In this document: piece after piece, positions 19,471 to 29,521 of the stretch
Numbering within the stretch: position 1 is the stretch's first letter
Layout of the letters: each line of letters opens with the position of its first letter
From: Alcaligenes ammonioxydans
Lineage (GTDB): Bacteria; Pseudomonadota; Gammaproteobacteria; Burkholderiales; Burkholderiaceae_B
Direction of reading: 5' to 3'
Assembly (NCBI RefSeq): GCF_019343455.1
Contig: NZ_CP049362.1
Span: 2,790,001-2,854,000 of the forward strand
DNA length: 64,000 nt
Notes under the pieces: model-generated
Databases searched by the model: none
Told to the model about the DNA's origin: nothing
The model's input: the letters and a program-made list of their open reading frames with translations, nothing else
Made by a program: the position numbers and the translations under genes

Positions 19471-20217
19471 TCAGTACATATGCTGGCCGCCATTCATGGC
19501 GACGTTACTGCCTGTCATAAAACCAGCCGCTTCGCTGGCAATAAAGGTCACCAACGCGGCAATTTCCTCGGGCTGTCCCAAACGGCCCACCGGAATGCCC
19601 GCGATAATGCTGTTGCGCACATCCTCGGGCACCGCCATGACCATCTTCGTGGCCAGATAGCCGGGAGAGACGGTGTTGACGGTCACACCCTTGCGTGCCA
19701 CTTCCTGTGCCAGCGCCTTGGTAAAACCATGCATGCCCGCCTTGGCAGCCGAATAATTGGTCTGGCCAAACTGTCCCTTGCTGCCGTTGATGGAGGAGAT
19801 GTTGATCACCCGGCCCCAGCCGCGCTCGAGCATGCCATCGATAAAGGGCTTGGTCACGTTAAACACCGAGTCCAGATTGACCCGCAAGACCTCGTCCCAC
19901 TTGTCCTTGCTCAGCTTGCGAAAAGTGCCGTCACGGGTAATGCCGGCATTGTTGATGAGGATGTCAACGTGCTGGCCGTCCTTTTCAATGGCCTGGGCCA
20001 TCTGCTGGCAAGACTCGAAATCGGCAACATCAACGTGATAGCCCTGAAACTCATAACCGGCCTCGGCCTGTTCCTTGAGCCAGACCTGGGCATCGGCCTC
20101 GCTGCGCGAGTGGGTCACCAGTACCCGATGACCCGCATCATGCAGGGCACGGGCGATCTCTTGACCCAGACCGCCCATCCCTCCCGTCACCAACGCCGTG
20201 CGTTTAACCGTAGACAT
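19471..20217 (-). CDS. phaB: NADPH-dependent acetoacetyl-CoA reductase PhaB
   Basis: Short-chain dehydrogenase of 248 residues. It reduces acetoacetyl-CoA to (R)-3-hydroxybutyryl-CoA, the monomer for PhaC. Seen: TGGMGGLG cofactor loop near residue 11, NNAG near 89, the catalytic Ser in NISSINGSKGQFG, and YSAAKAG with Tyr-x3-Lys. The C-terminal NGGQHMY is characteristic of PhaB. Its start is six bases from the phasin stop. Confidence 0.92.
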   Translation of the reverse strand: MSTVKRTALVTGGMGGLGQEIARALHDAGHRVLVTHSRSEADAQVWLKEQAEAGYEFQGYHVDVADFESCQQMAQAIEKDGQHVDILINNAGITRDGTFRKLSKDKWDEVLRVNLDSVFNVTKPFIDGMLERGWGRVINISSINGSKGQFGQTNYSAAKAGMHGFTKALAQEVARKGVTVNTVSPGYLATKMVMAVPEDVRNSIIAGIPVGRLGQPEEIAALVTFIASEAAGFMTGSNVAMNGGQHMY

Positions 20218-20222
20218 ACCGC

Positions 20223-20669
20223 TTATGCTCCCTTTTGAGTGTCAGAGGCGCTGGCAGCATTTGCCCAAGGCGCGCCCCACTGCTTGAAAATATCCATGAC
20301 CGGTACTGCAGCACTGGTCTCGCTGACCACGGCCAGCACCGACTTTTGCCAGGCTTCCAGCGCTTCTTGCAAACCGGAGGTGAACTTGGTCTGGTTCTCA
20401 ATAGCCAGCTGGTTGATGGCCTGGCTGTCATTGACCCCGTGCTGGAACAGACGCCAGAACGTGTCGGCCGGCAGAGTTGCCAACGACTGCCAGTTGCCGG
20501 TTTGCAGCAAGTTCTCAATCTCAGCCGTGGTCTGCTCCACGCTTCTCAGGCTGCTTTTCTGTACGGACTCCAGCCAGCGGTGACCGCCCTCCTGCAACAG
20601 GCGCGTGATACGCAATTGCAGCTCGACATTGGCCTTGTACAGGTCCAGGGGAAGTGTCTCCATGCTCAT
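20223..20669 (-). CDS. phaP: Phasin family protein PhaP
   Basis: A 148-residue protein with no signal sequence and long amphipathic helices (for example LDLYKANVELQLRITRLLQE near the start). It matches the phasin family, which coats PHB granules in the cytoplasm. It is the first pha gene after the exporter genes and is followed closely by phaB. An alternative start is the Met two codons in. Confidence 0.8.
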   Translation of the reverse strand: MSMETLPLDLYKANVELQLRITRLLQEGGHRWLESVQKSSLRSVEQTTAEIENLLQTGNWQSLATLPADTFWRLFQHGVNDSQAINQLAIENQTKFTSGLQEALEAWQKSVLAVVSETSAAVPVMDIFKQWGAPWANAASASDTQKGA

Positions 20670-20717
20670 CGAAATCTCCTTAAAGGAAAAAAGTGCCCCC
20701 TGACGGGGCCCAGTCCA

Positions 20718-21842
20718 TCAAGCCATCTGAGAGATGGTGTTACGAAAACGCCGTAGCGACAGAACGAACAAAACCGTCCCGATCACCAACAGGGCCAAAA
20801 AGGGTTGCCACACCGTTTCAATACCGGCACCACGGAACAAAATGGCCTGCCCTAACGACACAAAATGCGTGGTGGGGGCAAGCTGCATCAGATGCTGCAC
20901 AATTTCAGGCATGCTTTCACGGGGCGTGCGCCCGCCCGAGAGCAGGTTCATGGGCAGCAGGGTCAGCATCAGCAACAGGCCAAACTGGGGCATGCTGCGC
21001 GACAAGGTCGCCAGATAGATACCCATGGAAGTCATGGCAAACAGACACAGCACTGCGCCGCACAGAAACAGCGCAATGGAACCTTCAATCGGCACACCCA
21101 GCAGACCTTGCACCACAAACTTGAGCGATGCAGCCGTGGCGATCAGAACCACCAGCCCCATGGCCGTCACTTTGGAGGCCATAATCTCGCCCGGCGTGAC
21201 GGGCATCACCAGCAAGTGTTCAATGGTGCCGTGCTCGCGCTCTCTGATCAGGGCAGCCCCGGTAAGAATAATGGACAGCATGGCAACCGAGTTGATGACT
21301 TCGGCAATACTGCCAAACCAGGCTTTTTCCAACGTGGGGTTAAAGCGGACACGCAAGGCCAGGTCCACCGGCAAGGTGTCAACGCTGCGGTAGCGCCGCA
21401 CGAATTCGTTGACCTCACCCATTACCACCTGCTGGATATAGTTATTGCCGGTAAAGGCCTGGCTCATGCGAGTGGCATCAATATTGAGCTGCACCTCGGG
21501 GCTACGCCCCGCCAGGACATCGCGCTGAAAATTGGGAGGAATGTTCAACACAAAAGTGAACTGCCCAGTGTCCATACCCGAATCCATTTCGCCGTATTCG
21601 ATCATGTGCGGGCGAATGAACTCCGGCGGATAAAAGGCCGACGCAATACGGGCCGACAAGGGGCTCTGGTCCTGATCCACAATTGCGATAGGCGCATTGT
21701 TCAAGGTTTCCGGCTGGGCAGTGGCCGAGGTGTAAATCGAGACCGAGAACACGTACACAATCAGCAGCAGCATCATGGGATCACGCCATAGACTCCAGAG
21801 CTCCTTGCGACCCAGCAACAGTACATTCTTGAGTTTTCTCAT
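20718..21842 (-). CDS. ABC-2 type exporter permease (YhhJ-like)
   Basis: A 374-residue integral membrane protein, the same length as E. coli YhhJ. One membrane helix near the N-terminus (MMLLLIVYVFSVSIYTSA) and five near the C-terminus flank a large extracytoplasmic domain of about 140 residues, the ABC2_membrane_3 layout. The motif EREHGTIEHLLVMPVTPGEIMASK is typical of the coupling helix region. I chose the internal ATG at 21842, one base from the stop of the ATPase gene; a longer reading from 21926 only overlaps that gene. It works with the ATPase/permease, HlyD and outer-membrane proteins upstream. Confidence 0.88.
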   Translation of the reverse strand: MRKLKNVLLLGRKELWSLWRDPMMLLLIVYVFSVSIYTSATAQPETLNNAPIAIVDQDQSPLSARIASAFYPPEFIRPHMIEYGEMDSGMDTGQFTFVLNIPPNFQRDVLAGRSPEVQLNIDATRMSQAFTGNNYIQQVVMGEVNEFVRRYRSVDTLPVDLALRVRFNPTLEKAWFGSIAEVINSVAMLSIILTGAALIREREHGTIEHLLVMPVTPGEIMASKVTAMGLVVLIATAASLKFVVQGLLGVPIEGSIALFLCGAVLCLFAMTSMGIYLATLSRSMPQFGLLLMLTLLPMNLLSGGRTPRESMPEIVQHLMQLAPTTHFVSLGQAILFRGAGIETVWQPFLALLVIGTVLFVLSLRRFRNTISQMA

Positions 21843-21843
21843 C

Positions 21844-24585
21844 TCAGCTCTCCTGCTTTCTGAGCAGCATGACCGCAGCGCCCAACACCACCGGGATGGC
21901 CAGCAACAAGGCAAACAGGGCGCCATGCAGGTCTGAGAAGGTCAAGGCCTTGTTAAACACCCCACGACTGATGTTGAACATATGCGTGGCAGGGTAAAGC
22001 TCGCCCGCCCAGCGACTGAGACCTTGCATAGAGGACACCGGATTCAGCAAGCCGGACAGTTGGGTGGCGGGCAGCATGGTGCCAATCATGGCAAAAAACA
22101 TGGCGGCAATCTGACTGCGAGTCACGGTAGAAGCCAGCAGCCCCATGCCGGTCGAAATCACGCAAAACATCAAGGTCGCCAGACTCAGGGTTAGAAAGCT
22201 GCCCTTGATGGGTACATCGAATATCGTGATGGCCAGCAAGCACATGCACAAAAAGTTGACCATCGCCAGGCCAATATAGGGAATCTGCTTGCCCAGCAGG
22301 AATTCCACGCGCGTAACCGGGGTCACGTAGAGATTGATGATGGAGCCCAGCTCTTTTTCACGTACCACAGACAGCGCGGTCAGCATGGCCGGCAACATCA
22401 ACAAGAGCACAGGAATGACGGCCGGAACCATCGCAGGAAGGCTCTTGACATCGGGGTTGTAACGGTAGCGGTCCTGGATACTGGCGGGCGTCACCAGCGC
22501 CGCTGCTCCCAAACGTTCTTTGGCCTGCGTAATCAGCCACTGCTGATGCATGGCTTTCACATAGCCCTGGATGGTCTCAGCACGGGTGGGCATGGAGCCA
22601 TCCACCCAGGCGGCAATTTCAGGATTGCTGCCACGCAACACATCGCGACCAAAGCCCGGCGGAATCTCAATGGCCAGGGCAATCTTGCCGCGTCGCATTC
22701 TATCGTCCAGATCCTGATAATCCGTCAGCGGCGGCTGCTCCAGAAAATAGCGCGACCCTGACAGATTCAAGGCGTAGTTCTGACTGATGCTGGTCTGATC
22801 ACGGTCCAGTACCGCATAGCGCAAATCCTCCACGTCCAGAGTAATGCCAAAACCCATCACAAACAGAAGAATCAGGGAACCGGCCAGAGCCAGGGTTGCC
22901 CGCACCGGATCACGGCGCAGCTCCAGCGTTTCGCGCCAGGTGTAACTCAACAGACGCTGCAGACTGAAACGCTCCTGATGCTCCTGCTGCTCGGGCGCTT
23001 CGACAAGCGTCGTCTGTTCGGTCGCGGGCTCGGCCTGCGGCTCGGGGCCACTGGCCTCGAGCAGGTAGCCGATAAAAGCCTCCTCCAGCGTGGCCGCTCC
23101 CCGTTTTTTCACCAGATTGGCGGGCGTGTCGCTATCGAGCACTTTACCGGCATGCATCATGGACATGCGGTCACAACGCTCGGCCTCGTTCATGAAGTGG
23201 GTGGAAATAAAAATGGTGACCTTGTCCCGTCGGGACAGCTCGATCAGCAAACGCCAGAAATTGTCGCGAGCCACCGGGTCCACCCCCGAAGTTGGCTCAT
23301 CCAGAATCAGTAGCTCGGGCTTGTGGACCATCGCCACCGCCAGAGACAGGCGCTGACGCATGCCCAACGGAATGGCATCGGGCAGGCGATCCAGAATCTG
23401 GCCCAGCTCAAAGCGCTCCACCATTTCAGCGACACGCGCTTGCACCTGGTCATCAGGAACGTGGAAAAGCTGGGCATGCAGCACCAGGTTTTGTCGAACC
23501 GTCAGCTCGCCGTACAGGGAGAACGCCTGCGACATGTAACCCACACGACGGCGGGTATCGATGTCTTTGGGATTGACTTCGTGACCAAACAGCCAGGCCT
23601 GACCCTCTGAAGCCGGCAGCAGGCCCGTCAGCATCTTCATGGTGGTGGACTTGCCGCAACCATTCGAGCCCAGAAAACCAAAAATCTCGCCACGCCGGAT
23701 GCGAAACGATACATGGTCCACGGCGGTAAAGTCGCCGAAACGGATGGTCAGTCCTTCGGCCTCAATGGCGATATCGTTCGCATCCACATCCAGTGGTGGT
23801 ATCACAACCTCCTGGTGGCCCTGACGCTTGTCCTCGGGCAAAAGGCGAATAAAAGCCTGCTCCAGATTTTTGCTCTGTGTGCGTTCCAGCAATTCCCGGG
23901 GTGAACCCGTTGCCAGAATCCGCCCATCATCCATGGCCACCAGCCAGTCAAAGCGCTGAGCCTCATCCATATAGGCGGTGGCCACAATCACGCTCATGCC
24001 TGGGCGCTCACGTCGTATGCGCTCGATCAGGTCCCAGAACTGTTTGCGGGCCAGGGGGTCCACGCCGGTGGTGGGCTCGTCCAGCAGCAAGAAATCCGGG
24101 TCATGAATCAGCGCGCAACACAGCCCCAACTTTTGCTTCATGCCACCCGAGAGCTTGCCAGCCGGGCGCGTCAAAAAAGGATACAGTCCCGTGCTGCGTG
24201 TCAGATCGTCAATCCGGCGGCGGCGCTCGGCGGCATTGTGCCCAAACAAACGGCCAAAAAACTGCAGGTTCTCTTCCACCGACAAGGTGGGGTACAAATT
24301 TTTGCCCAGCCCCTGGGGCATGTAGGCGATGCGCGGGCAAATCTTATCGCGATGGCTTTTATCTGCCATATCGCCGCCCAGTACCTCAATGTGGCCTTCC
24401 TGAATCACGCGTGCGCCGGCCAGCAAGGACAGCAAGCTGGACTTGCCCACACCATCCGGACCAATCAGTCCGACCATGCAAGCGGCAGGAACATCCAGGC
24501 TTAAACGGTCCAGGGCGAGCGTATCGCCATAACGCTGACTGAGCTCCGTTACACGAGCAACAGCCGTCGCTTGCTGCTTGGGCAT
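21844..24585 (-). CDS. RbbA-like double ATPase-permease ABC protein
   Basis: A 913-residue fusion: ABC ATPase 1 (about 5-235; Walker [10 protein letters not shown], signature LSGGMKQKL, Walker B LLLDEPT), ABC ATPase 2 (about 275-505; Walker [10 protein letters not shown], Walker [14 protein letters not shown]), then an ABC-2 permease domain with six membrane segments (about 545-913). The second signature is degenerate (PLGMRQRLS), as is usual in the RbbA/YhiH group. E. coli RbbA is described as ribosome-associated. The company of HlyD and an outer-membrane factor here points instead to a tripartite exporter. The substrate is unknown. Confidence 0.88.
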   Translation of the reverse strand: MPKQQATAVARVTELSQRYGDTLALDRLSLDVPAACMVGLIGPDGVGKSSLLSLLAGARVIQEGHIEVLGGDMADKSHRDKICPRIAYMPQGLGKNLYPTLSVEENLQFFGRLFGHNAAERRRRIDDLTRSTGLYPFLTRPAGKLSGGMKQKLGLCCALIHDPDFLLLDEPTTGVDPLARKQFWDLIERIRRERPGMSVIVATAYMDEAQRFDWLVAMDDGRILATGSPRELLERTQSKNLEQAFIRLLPEDKRQGHQEVVIPPLDVDANDIAIEAEGLTIRFGDFTAVDHVSFRIRRGEIFGFLGSNGCGKSTTMKMLTGLLPASEGQAWLFGHEVNPKDIDTRRRVGYMSQAFSLYGELTVRQNLVLHAQLFHVPDDQVQARVAEMVERFELGQILDRLPDAIPLGMRQRLSLAVAMVHKPELLILDEPTSGVDPVARDNFWRLLIELSRRDKVTIFISTHFMNEAERCDRMSMMHAGKVLDSDTPANLVKKRGAATLEEAFIGYLLEASGPEPQAEPATEQTTLVEAPEQQEHQERFSLQRLLSYTWRETLELRRDPVRATLALAGSLILLFVMGFGITLDVEDLRYAVLDRDQTSISQNYALNLSGSRYFLEQPPLTDYQDLDDRMRRGKIALAIEIPPGFGRDVLRGSNPEIAAWVDGSMPTRAETIQGYVKAMHQQWLITQAKERLGAAALVTPASIQDRYRYNPDVKSLPAMVPAVIPVLLLMLPAMLTALSVVREKELGSIINLYVTPVTRVEFLLGKQIPYIGLAMVNFLCMCLLAITIFDVPIKGSFLTLSLATLMFCVISTGMGLLASTVTRSQIAAMFFAMIGTMLPATQLSGLLNPVSSMQGLSRWAGELYPATHMFNISRGVFNKALTFSDLHGALFALLLAIPVVLGAAVMLLRKQES

Positions 24586-24588
24586 GGT

Positions 24589-25668
24589 TTACTCCGTCAG
24601 GGTGGAAGTCAGCGACTCAGGCCAGCTGGCATTGGGGTCCAGCTTCACCCAGGCCACCCCAGGCAGGCCTGTCTTGACTTGCTCCAGGTGTTTTTTCAAG
24701 AGCTCTGGAGCAATCTGAGCCTTGACACGAAACATCAGTTTTTGACGTTCTGACGCCGTCTCGACACTCTTGGGCGTGAACTGGGCCGAGCTGGCAACAA
24801 ACGACACGGTGGCAGGAACAGGCATATCGGGGATCGCATCGAGCACCAGACGCACTTCGGAGCCCAGGGCCACCTTGCCCGCCACTTCACTAGGCAGAAA
24901 GAAGGTCATGTACACATCGGACAAATCCAGCACATTGAGCACCCGTCCCCCGGCCCCCAGCACCTCACCAGGCTGGGCAACCCGAAACTGCACCCGTCCA
25001 TCGCGCGGACTGACCAGCTCACTGTCGCGCAGGTCCGCTTCGATGCGGGCAACCGCGGCATGGGCGGCCTCAACCGCAGACTGGGCGCCGATCAACTGGG
25101 CCTTGGCCGCATTGATGGCAGCAACCGCCGCATTGGCTTGCGCTTGACTGGCAGCAACAGCTGCCTGAGCGCCCCGCACGCGGGCGCGGTCATCGTCCAG
25201 TTCCTGCACCGACGCGGCCCCTTCTTTGGACAAGGTGGTGGAACGAGCCAGACGACGCTGGGCAGCATCCAGTTCGGACTCACGCTGCCCGACCATCGCC
25301 TTGGCGGCAATCGCATCGCTTTCACGCAGTGCCACCTGGGCCTGCGCAACGGCCACATTGTTCTCAGCCTGCCGCAAACCGGCAACAGCCTCATCACGAG
25401 CAGCCTCCAGACTGTCTTGCTGCATGACAGCCAGCACTTCGCCTTTCTTCACAAAGTCGCCTTCGCGGGCCTCAATGCTCTGGATACGGCCGGCAAACTT
25501 GGTGGAGATATCAATCTCGGTCGCCTCGATACGACCATTACCGCTGACAAAGCCGTCACCCGGACCGGTATTGGACATTTTCTGCCATGCCCACCAACCC
25601 AGGCCTAGAACCCCGGCAACAATCAGGACAGGAACAATGTTTTTTTTCAAGGTAGAGGGTGTGCTCAT
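24589..25668 (-). CDS. HlyD-family periplasmic adaptor (YhiI-like)
   Basis: A 359-residue membrane-fusion protein. It has an N-terminal membrane anchor (residues 8-30), a biotinyl-lipoyl half starting GRIEATEIDISTKFAGRI, a long alanine-rich coiled-coil hairpin (about 75-190) and a beta-barrel (LVLDAIPDMPVPATVSF). It links the ABC permeases to the outer-membrane channel. Its ATG overlaps the stop of the outer-membrane gene, and its stop lies three bases before the ATPase start, so all four exporter genes are coupled. Confidence 0.88.
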   Translation of the reverse strand: MSTPSTLKKNIVPVLIVAGVLGLGWWAWQKMSNTGPGDGFVSGNGRIEATEIDISTKFAGRIQSIEAREGDFVKKGEVLAVMQQDSLEAARDEAVAGLRQAENNVAVAQAQVALRESDAIAAKAMVGQRESELDAAQRRLARSTTLSKEGAASVQELDDDRARVRGAQAAVAASQAQANAAVAAINAAKAQLIGAQSAVEAAHAAVARIEADLRDSELVSPRDGRVQFRVAQPGEVLGAGGRVLNVLDLSDVYMTFFLPSEVAGKVALGSEVRLVLDAIPDMPVPATVSFVASSAQFTPKSVETASERQKLMFRVKAQIAPELLKKHLEQVKTGLPGVAWVKLDPNASWPESLTSTLTE

Positions 25669-27170
25669 AACTGGCTCGAAGATGAATCCGATTGAGAAGG
25701 GATAGAAATGTTTGTCAGGGTGTCGGCGGGGTCCAAGCCACCGCCCAGGGCGCTGTACAGCGCAATCTGACTGGCTAGCAGTGCGCGGCGCGTTTGCACC
25801 ACCTGCTGCTCCACATCCAGCAAGTCTCGTTGCGCATCCAGCACTTCCAGATAAGCAGCCGACCCATTGTCGTAGCGCATCTGCGCTAAACGGGCGCGCT
25901 CGGTCTGGGCCTGACGGGCGACCAATTGGACCTCCAGCTGCTGACTTAACCAGCGACGCGCCGACAAGGCGTCCGAGACTTCACGAAAGGCACTCTGAAT
26001 GGCTTTCTCGTACTCCGCCACTCGTATGTCACGGCGTACATAAGCCGCATCCAGGTTGGCACTGCGGCGGCCGCCATCAAAAATAGGCAGGGAAATGGTA
26101 GGAGCGAATGTCCAGGCCTTGCTGCCGGAATCGAACAAACCGTCCAACTCAGCGCTGGCCGTGCCGAAACTGCCCGTCAAGGCAATGCGTGGGAAAAAGG
26201 CCGCACGCGCCGCTCCAATGTTGGCATTGGCGGCGCGCAATGTATGCTCCGCGGCAATAATATCCGGCCGCCACAGCATCAGGTCCGAAGGTAAACCAGG
26301 GGCCAGCTCGGCCAACATCACGTTCTCGTTGAGCGGAGCGCCGCTCAGGGGGACGCCCGGGTCCGCGCCCAGAAGTTGCTGCAGGGCATGCACTTGTACC
26401 GCCCGCTGCTGCTCCAGTTGAGCCAGTAGCGACTGAGCCTGTGTCAGCAAGGTTTGCACCTGGGTGACATCCAGCCTGGAGGTGGCCCCCACCTCGTAGC
26501 GGCGGGAAAAGATACGATAGGACTCCTGACGGCTCTCGACACTTTTGCGGGCAATCTGTACGCGTTCATCCAGTTCGCGCACGACCAGATAGTTATTGGC
26601 TACTTGCGAGACCAAGGCCACATGCACCGCCTGACGACCCGCCTCACTTGCCAGCCAGCCCTGCAACGCTGCATCTTCCAGGCTGCGCACCCGTCCCCAT
26701 AAGTCCAGCTCCCACGTGGTCAAACCGATCTGCGCACGGTAATCCCCGCCTGTAACGGCCTGCCCGGAGGGATTCATATCGCCCGGCACACGCGACCGGG
26801 CTGTCTGACCGCCCACCGTAAACGCCGGAAAACGCTCGCTACGCTGCAAGTTCAGCGCGGCGCGCGCTTCCTCAACCCGTAACACGGCCACTCGCATATC
26901 GCGGTTATTGGCCAATGCGGTTTCAATCAGCTTGCTCAGAACCGGATCTTTAAAGTACTGACGCCACCCCAGGTCCCGCGCCCGCACCGCCTCGGCCTGC
27001 CCTGCGGACAGATCCGGATAGGCGTGCGGAACAGGGGATGCGGGCTGAACATAATCGGGCGCCATCGAGGTACAACCTGCCAGCGTGACCAGCAAGGCAG
27101 CCAGCGCGAAATAAGGACGACGCGCAACGCTTTGATGCTTGATACTCACATCGTGGGTCTGTGGAGCCAT
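25665..27170 (-). CDS. Outer-membrane efflux lipoprotein (NodT/OprM family)
   Basis: A 501-residue TolC-like channel with a lipoprotein signal (LLVTLAGC, Cys at 33) and two repeated OEP domains rich in long helices. The residues before the hydrophobic core are unusually many for a lipoprotein; an in-frame GTG seven codons in would shorten them. It is the first gene of the exporter set, 137 bp after phaC. This gap contains hairpins, so it may be transcribed with phaC or separately. Confidence 0.85.
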   Translation of the reverse strand: MAPQTHDVSIKHQSVARRPYFALAALLVTLAGCTSMAPDYVQPASPVPHAYPDLSAGQAEAVRARDLGWRQYFKDPVLSKLIETALANNRDMRVAVLRVEEARAALNLQRSERFPAFTVGGQTARSRVPGDMNPSGQAVTGGDYRAQIGLTTWELDLWGRVRSLEDAALQGWLASEAGRQAVHVALVSQVANNYLVVRELDERVQIARKSVESRQESYRIFSRRYEVGATSRLDVTQVQTLLTQAQSLLAQLEQQRAVQVHALQQLLGADPGVPLSGAPLNENVMLAELAPGLPSDLMLWRPDIIAAEHTLRAANANIGAARAAFFPRIALTGSFGTASAELDGLFDSGSKAWTFAPTISLPIFDGGRRSANLDAAYVRRDIRVAEYEKAIQSAFREVSDALSARRWLSQQLEVQLVARQAQTERARLAQMRYDNGSAAYLEVLDAQRDLLDVEQQVVQTRRALLASQIALYSALGGGLDPADTLTNISIPSQSDSSSSQL

Positions 27171-27181
27171 TTGGAAACATG

Positions 27182-27251
27182 CCTAATGAGAAAAAAGAAA
27201 ACTGCCGTCAAGGCAATACAGCATGTCAGCAACTGGCGTTGCGCCGGTTGC
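27182..27251 (-). terminator. Hairpins between phaC and the exporter genes
   Basis: On the minus strand GCAAC-C-GGCG, CAA, CGCC-A-GTTGC (27229-27251) forms a strong interrupted hairpin. A small TGCC/GGCA hairpin and a T-rich tract follow. Together they could partly end transcription after phaC. Weak evidence. Confidence 0.35.
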
Positions 27252-27307
27252 CGACCTGGAACAAAGCGGCAAGCTCACTGTTGTGCAAGCTTGTATGACC
27301 AGACTGC

Positions 27308-29068
27308 TTACTTCACCAATACGTATTGACCGGGCGCGGGGCCTAGAGGGGCGTAACCCTGCTTGGCGGCACCCATCTGCGGTGGCTTTTTTGTTTGCGC
27401 GCCCGAGCGCGCTTTCAGCCATGCACTCCAAGCGGGCCACCAGGAACCTGAATGCGAAGCGGCTTGTGCCTGCCACTCGTCCACCAAAACAGGCGCTGTG
27501 CCTGCTGCACGGGTATGAATCTGATAATGACGGCGCGGATGGCCCGGTTCGCTGACGATTCCGGCGTTATGACCGCCTGTGGTCAAAACAAACGTGATCT
27601 CGGCAGGCACCAGATAATGCAGCTTATAAACAGAGCGCCAGGGGGCAACATGATCAGAAACAGTGCCGACGCAAAAAATAGGCAAATTAATGTGCGCAAG
27701 AGAAACGATACGACCTTCCACCGGATAACGGTTTTGACTTAAATCATTATTCAAATACATGCGCCGCAAATATTGCGAATGCATGGTGGCAGGCATACGG
27801 GTAGCGTCCGCATTCCAGGCCATCAGATCGTTAAGCGGACGGCGTTCACCCAATAAATACTTATTGACCAAAGGCGCCCATACCAAATCCGCGGAACGTA
27901 GAAGCTGAAAGGCCACTTCCATCTGATTGGCGCGTAAATACCCTTCATCGGCCATCTGGGCTTCCAGCAGACTGACCTGGCTTTCGTCGATGAACAAGGA
28001 CAAATCGCCCGGCTCTGAAAAGTCCGTCTGCGCAGCAAAGAAGGTCAGGGAAGCGAGGCGCTCATCGCCATCCCGTGCCATGGCGGCTGCCGCGATCGCC
28101 AGCAGGGTGCCGCCCAGGCAATAGCCCGTAGCATGAATTTTCTGGCCGGGGACAATCGCGTTGATCGCATCAAGGCTGGCTTTCCAGCCCAGACGAATGT
28201 AATCGTCCATGCCAAAAGCATGATCCTGGGCCTGGGGGTTCTTCCAGGACACGCAAAATACGGTATGGCCTTGATCTACCAAGTATTTAATCAGGGAGTT
28301 ATGGGCCGACAGGTCTAGAATGTAGTACTTCATGATCCAGGCCGGAACAATCAAAACGGGTTCCGGGTGGACCTGCTTGCTGCTGGGCGCATACTGAATC
28401 AGCTCGGCCAGCTCGTTGCGCAACACCACCTTGCCGGGTGTAGCGGCCACATCCTTTCCTACCTGAAAATCCTCGGTCCCGACAGGCGGCTCACCCGCTA
28501 GTTGGGCCTGCATATCCTGCTGCCAGTTCTCCAGACCGCGACTGAAATTCGCGCCCTGCTCGGCCAGGGTTCTGTCCCATACCAGGGGGTTGGTCCAGGC
28601 AAAATTGCTGGGACTCAGCATGTTCAGCCATTGCTCGGCACCAAAAGCGACCAGCTTTTGATGATGCGGCTCAACGCCAGCCACTCCTTCAGTGGCACTT
28701 TGCCACCATTGCTGCTGCGCCTGATAGGTCTGTCGCAATAAATTGAATGGCCAACGGTCCCATGCAGGATCAGAAAACCGACGGTCGGCAACAGCAGCAG
28801 ACGACGGGGTCTGAACAGAGGCGTGAGCAGGAAGTTGAGCCGCCGCTGCCAGCTCTTGGCTCCATTCGCGAAACAACTGCTCCCACTGGCGTTGAGCCAG
28901 TTGTCTGAGCTGCTCCTGTTTACCTGGGCTCAAACCCAGATGGCGTATCCAGTCCATCCAGGCTAGAAACTGCGATTCAGGAGAGAGCGAGCTCCAGATA
29001 CGAGCCCAAGCGGCTCGTGCGGATGCGTCCAGATGCTCAGTCTGATCAGGGGACTGCCTACTCACCAT
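27308..29068 (-). CDS. phaC: Class I poly(3-hydroxyalkanoate) polymerase PhaC
   Basis: PHA synthase of 586 residues. It polymerises (R)-3-hydroxyacyl-CoA into PHB at the granule surface. The lipase-like box GYCLGG holds the nucleophile C317, with D472 (GTVSDHVAPW) and H500 (TGGHNAGI) completing the triad. The N-terminal domain is divergent and rich in Trp and Gln, as in other class I enzymes. I prefer the ATG at 29068, with GGAG five bases upstream, over the GTG two codons earlier that overlaps this site. Unlike the classical phaCAB operon, four exporter genes separate it from phaP, phaB and phaA. Confidence 0.92.
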   Translation of the reverse strand: MVSRQSPDQTEHLDASARAAWARIWSSLSPESQFLAWMDWIRHLGLSPGKQEQLRQLAQRQWEQLFREWSQELAAAAQLPAHASVQTPSSAAVADRRFSDPAWDRWPFNLLRQTYQAQQQWWQSATEGVAGVEPHHQKLVAFGAEQWLNMLSPSNFAWTNPLVWDRTLAEQGANFSRGLENWQQDMQAQLAGEPPVGTEDFQVGKDVAATPGKVVLRNELAELIQYAPSSKQVHPEPVLIVPAWIMKYYILDLSAHNSLIKYLVDQGHTVFCVSWKNPQAQDHAFGMDDYIRLGWKASLDAINAIVPGQKIHATGYCLGGTLLAIAAAAMARDGDERLASLTFFAAQTDFSEPGDLSLFIDESQVSLLEAQMADEGYLRANQMEVAFQLLRSADLVWAPLVNKYLLGERRPLNDLMAWNADATRMPATMHSQYLRRMYLNNDLSQNRYPVEGRIVSLAHINLPIFCVGTVSDHVAPWRSVYKLHYLVPAEITFVLTTGGHNAGIVSEPGHPRRHYQIHTRAAGTAPVLVDEWQAQAASHSGSWWPAWSAWLKARSGAQTKKPPQMGAAKQGYAPLGPAPGQYVLVK

Positions 29069-29521
29069 TGTCACTCCGCAAAAAGTACATCCAAAGAAAA
29101 AGCAGATACGACCGCTTAGTCTTTTTGATAATACACCAGTTTACATCTAAACTTTTTGCATGCAGTCCTTTTAACAAAAACCTATAAAAAACCTTTGCGT
29201 TAGATCAAGCTCATGACACATAAAAACACAACATCCAAGCTGCACTTGTTGTTATACCGTGCCTGAAATGAAATAGGGAAATAAAACGGAAATGAAAATA
29301 AATAAACCTTCCCTAAAAAGGGAAGAAACCTAAAAGAAAAACCAATGAAATCTATTGAAACAAATACGGTTTTAAAGTCAGGACAGAACTATTATTTCTG
29401 CCGCCATATGACAAAACAAGCATGTGCCCAGGACACGCTTACCTTCTGGCAAACCGGGGCCCGAAACTGACGGCCTGATATACTGCAAGCCCCCATCTCT
29501 TGCCCATCCCTACAGGATGAC
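29069..29521. promoter_or_regulatory. AT-rich divergent region between phaC and the TetR gene
   Basis: About 450 bp, much AT-richer than its surroundings. It holds a 7-bp inverted repeat CTTCCCT, AAAA, AGGGAAG (29308-29325) and a wider pair GCAAAAAGT (about 29078) and ACTTTTTGC (about 29151). No open frame of note. It must contain the promoters for phaC (minus) and the TetR gene (plus). Several A/T-rich hexamers fit a -10, so I do not pick one. Confidence 0.5.

Noticed and set aside
29078..29160. GCAAAAAGT / ACTTTTTGC inverted pair as a TetR operator
   Set aside because: Arms are about 70 bp apart and A/T-rich, so chance is likely. The compact 7-bp dyad at 29308-29325 is the better candidate.
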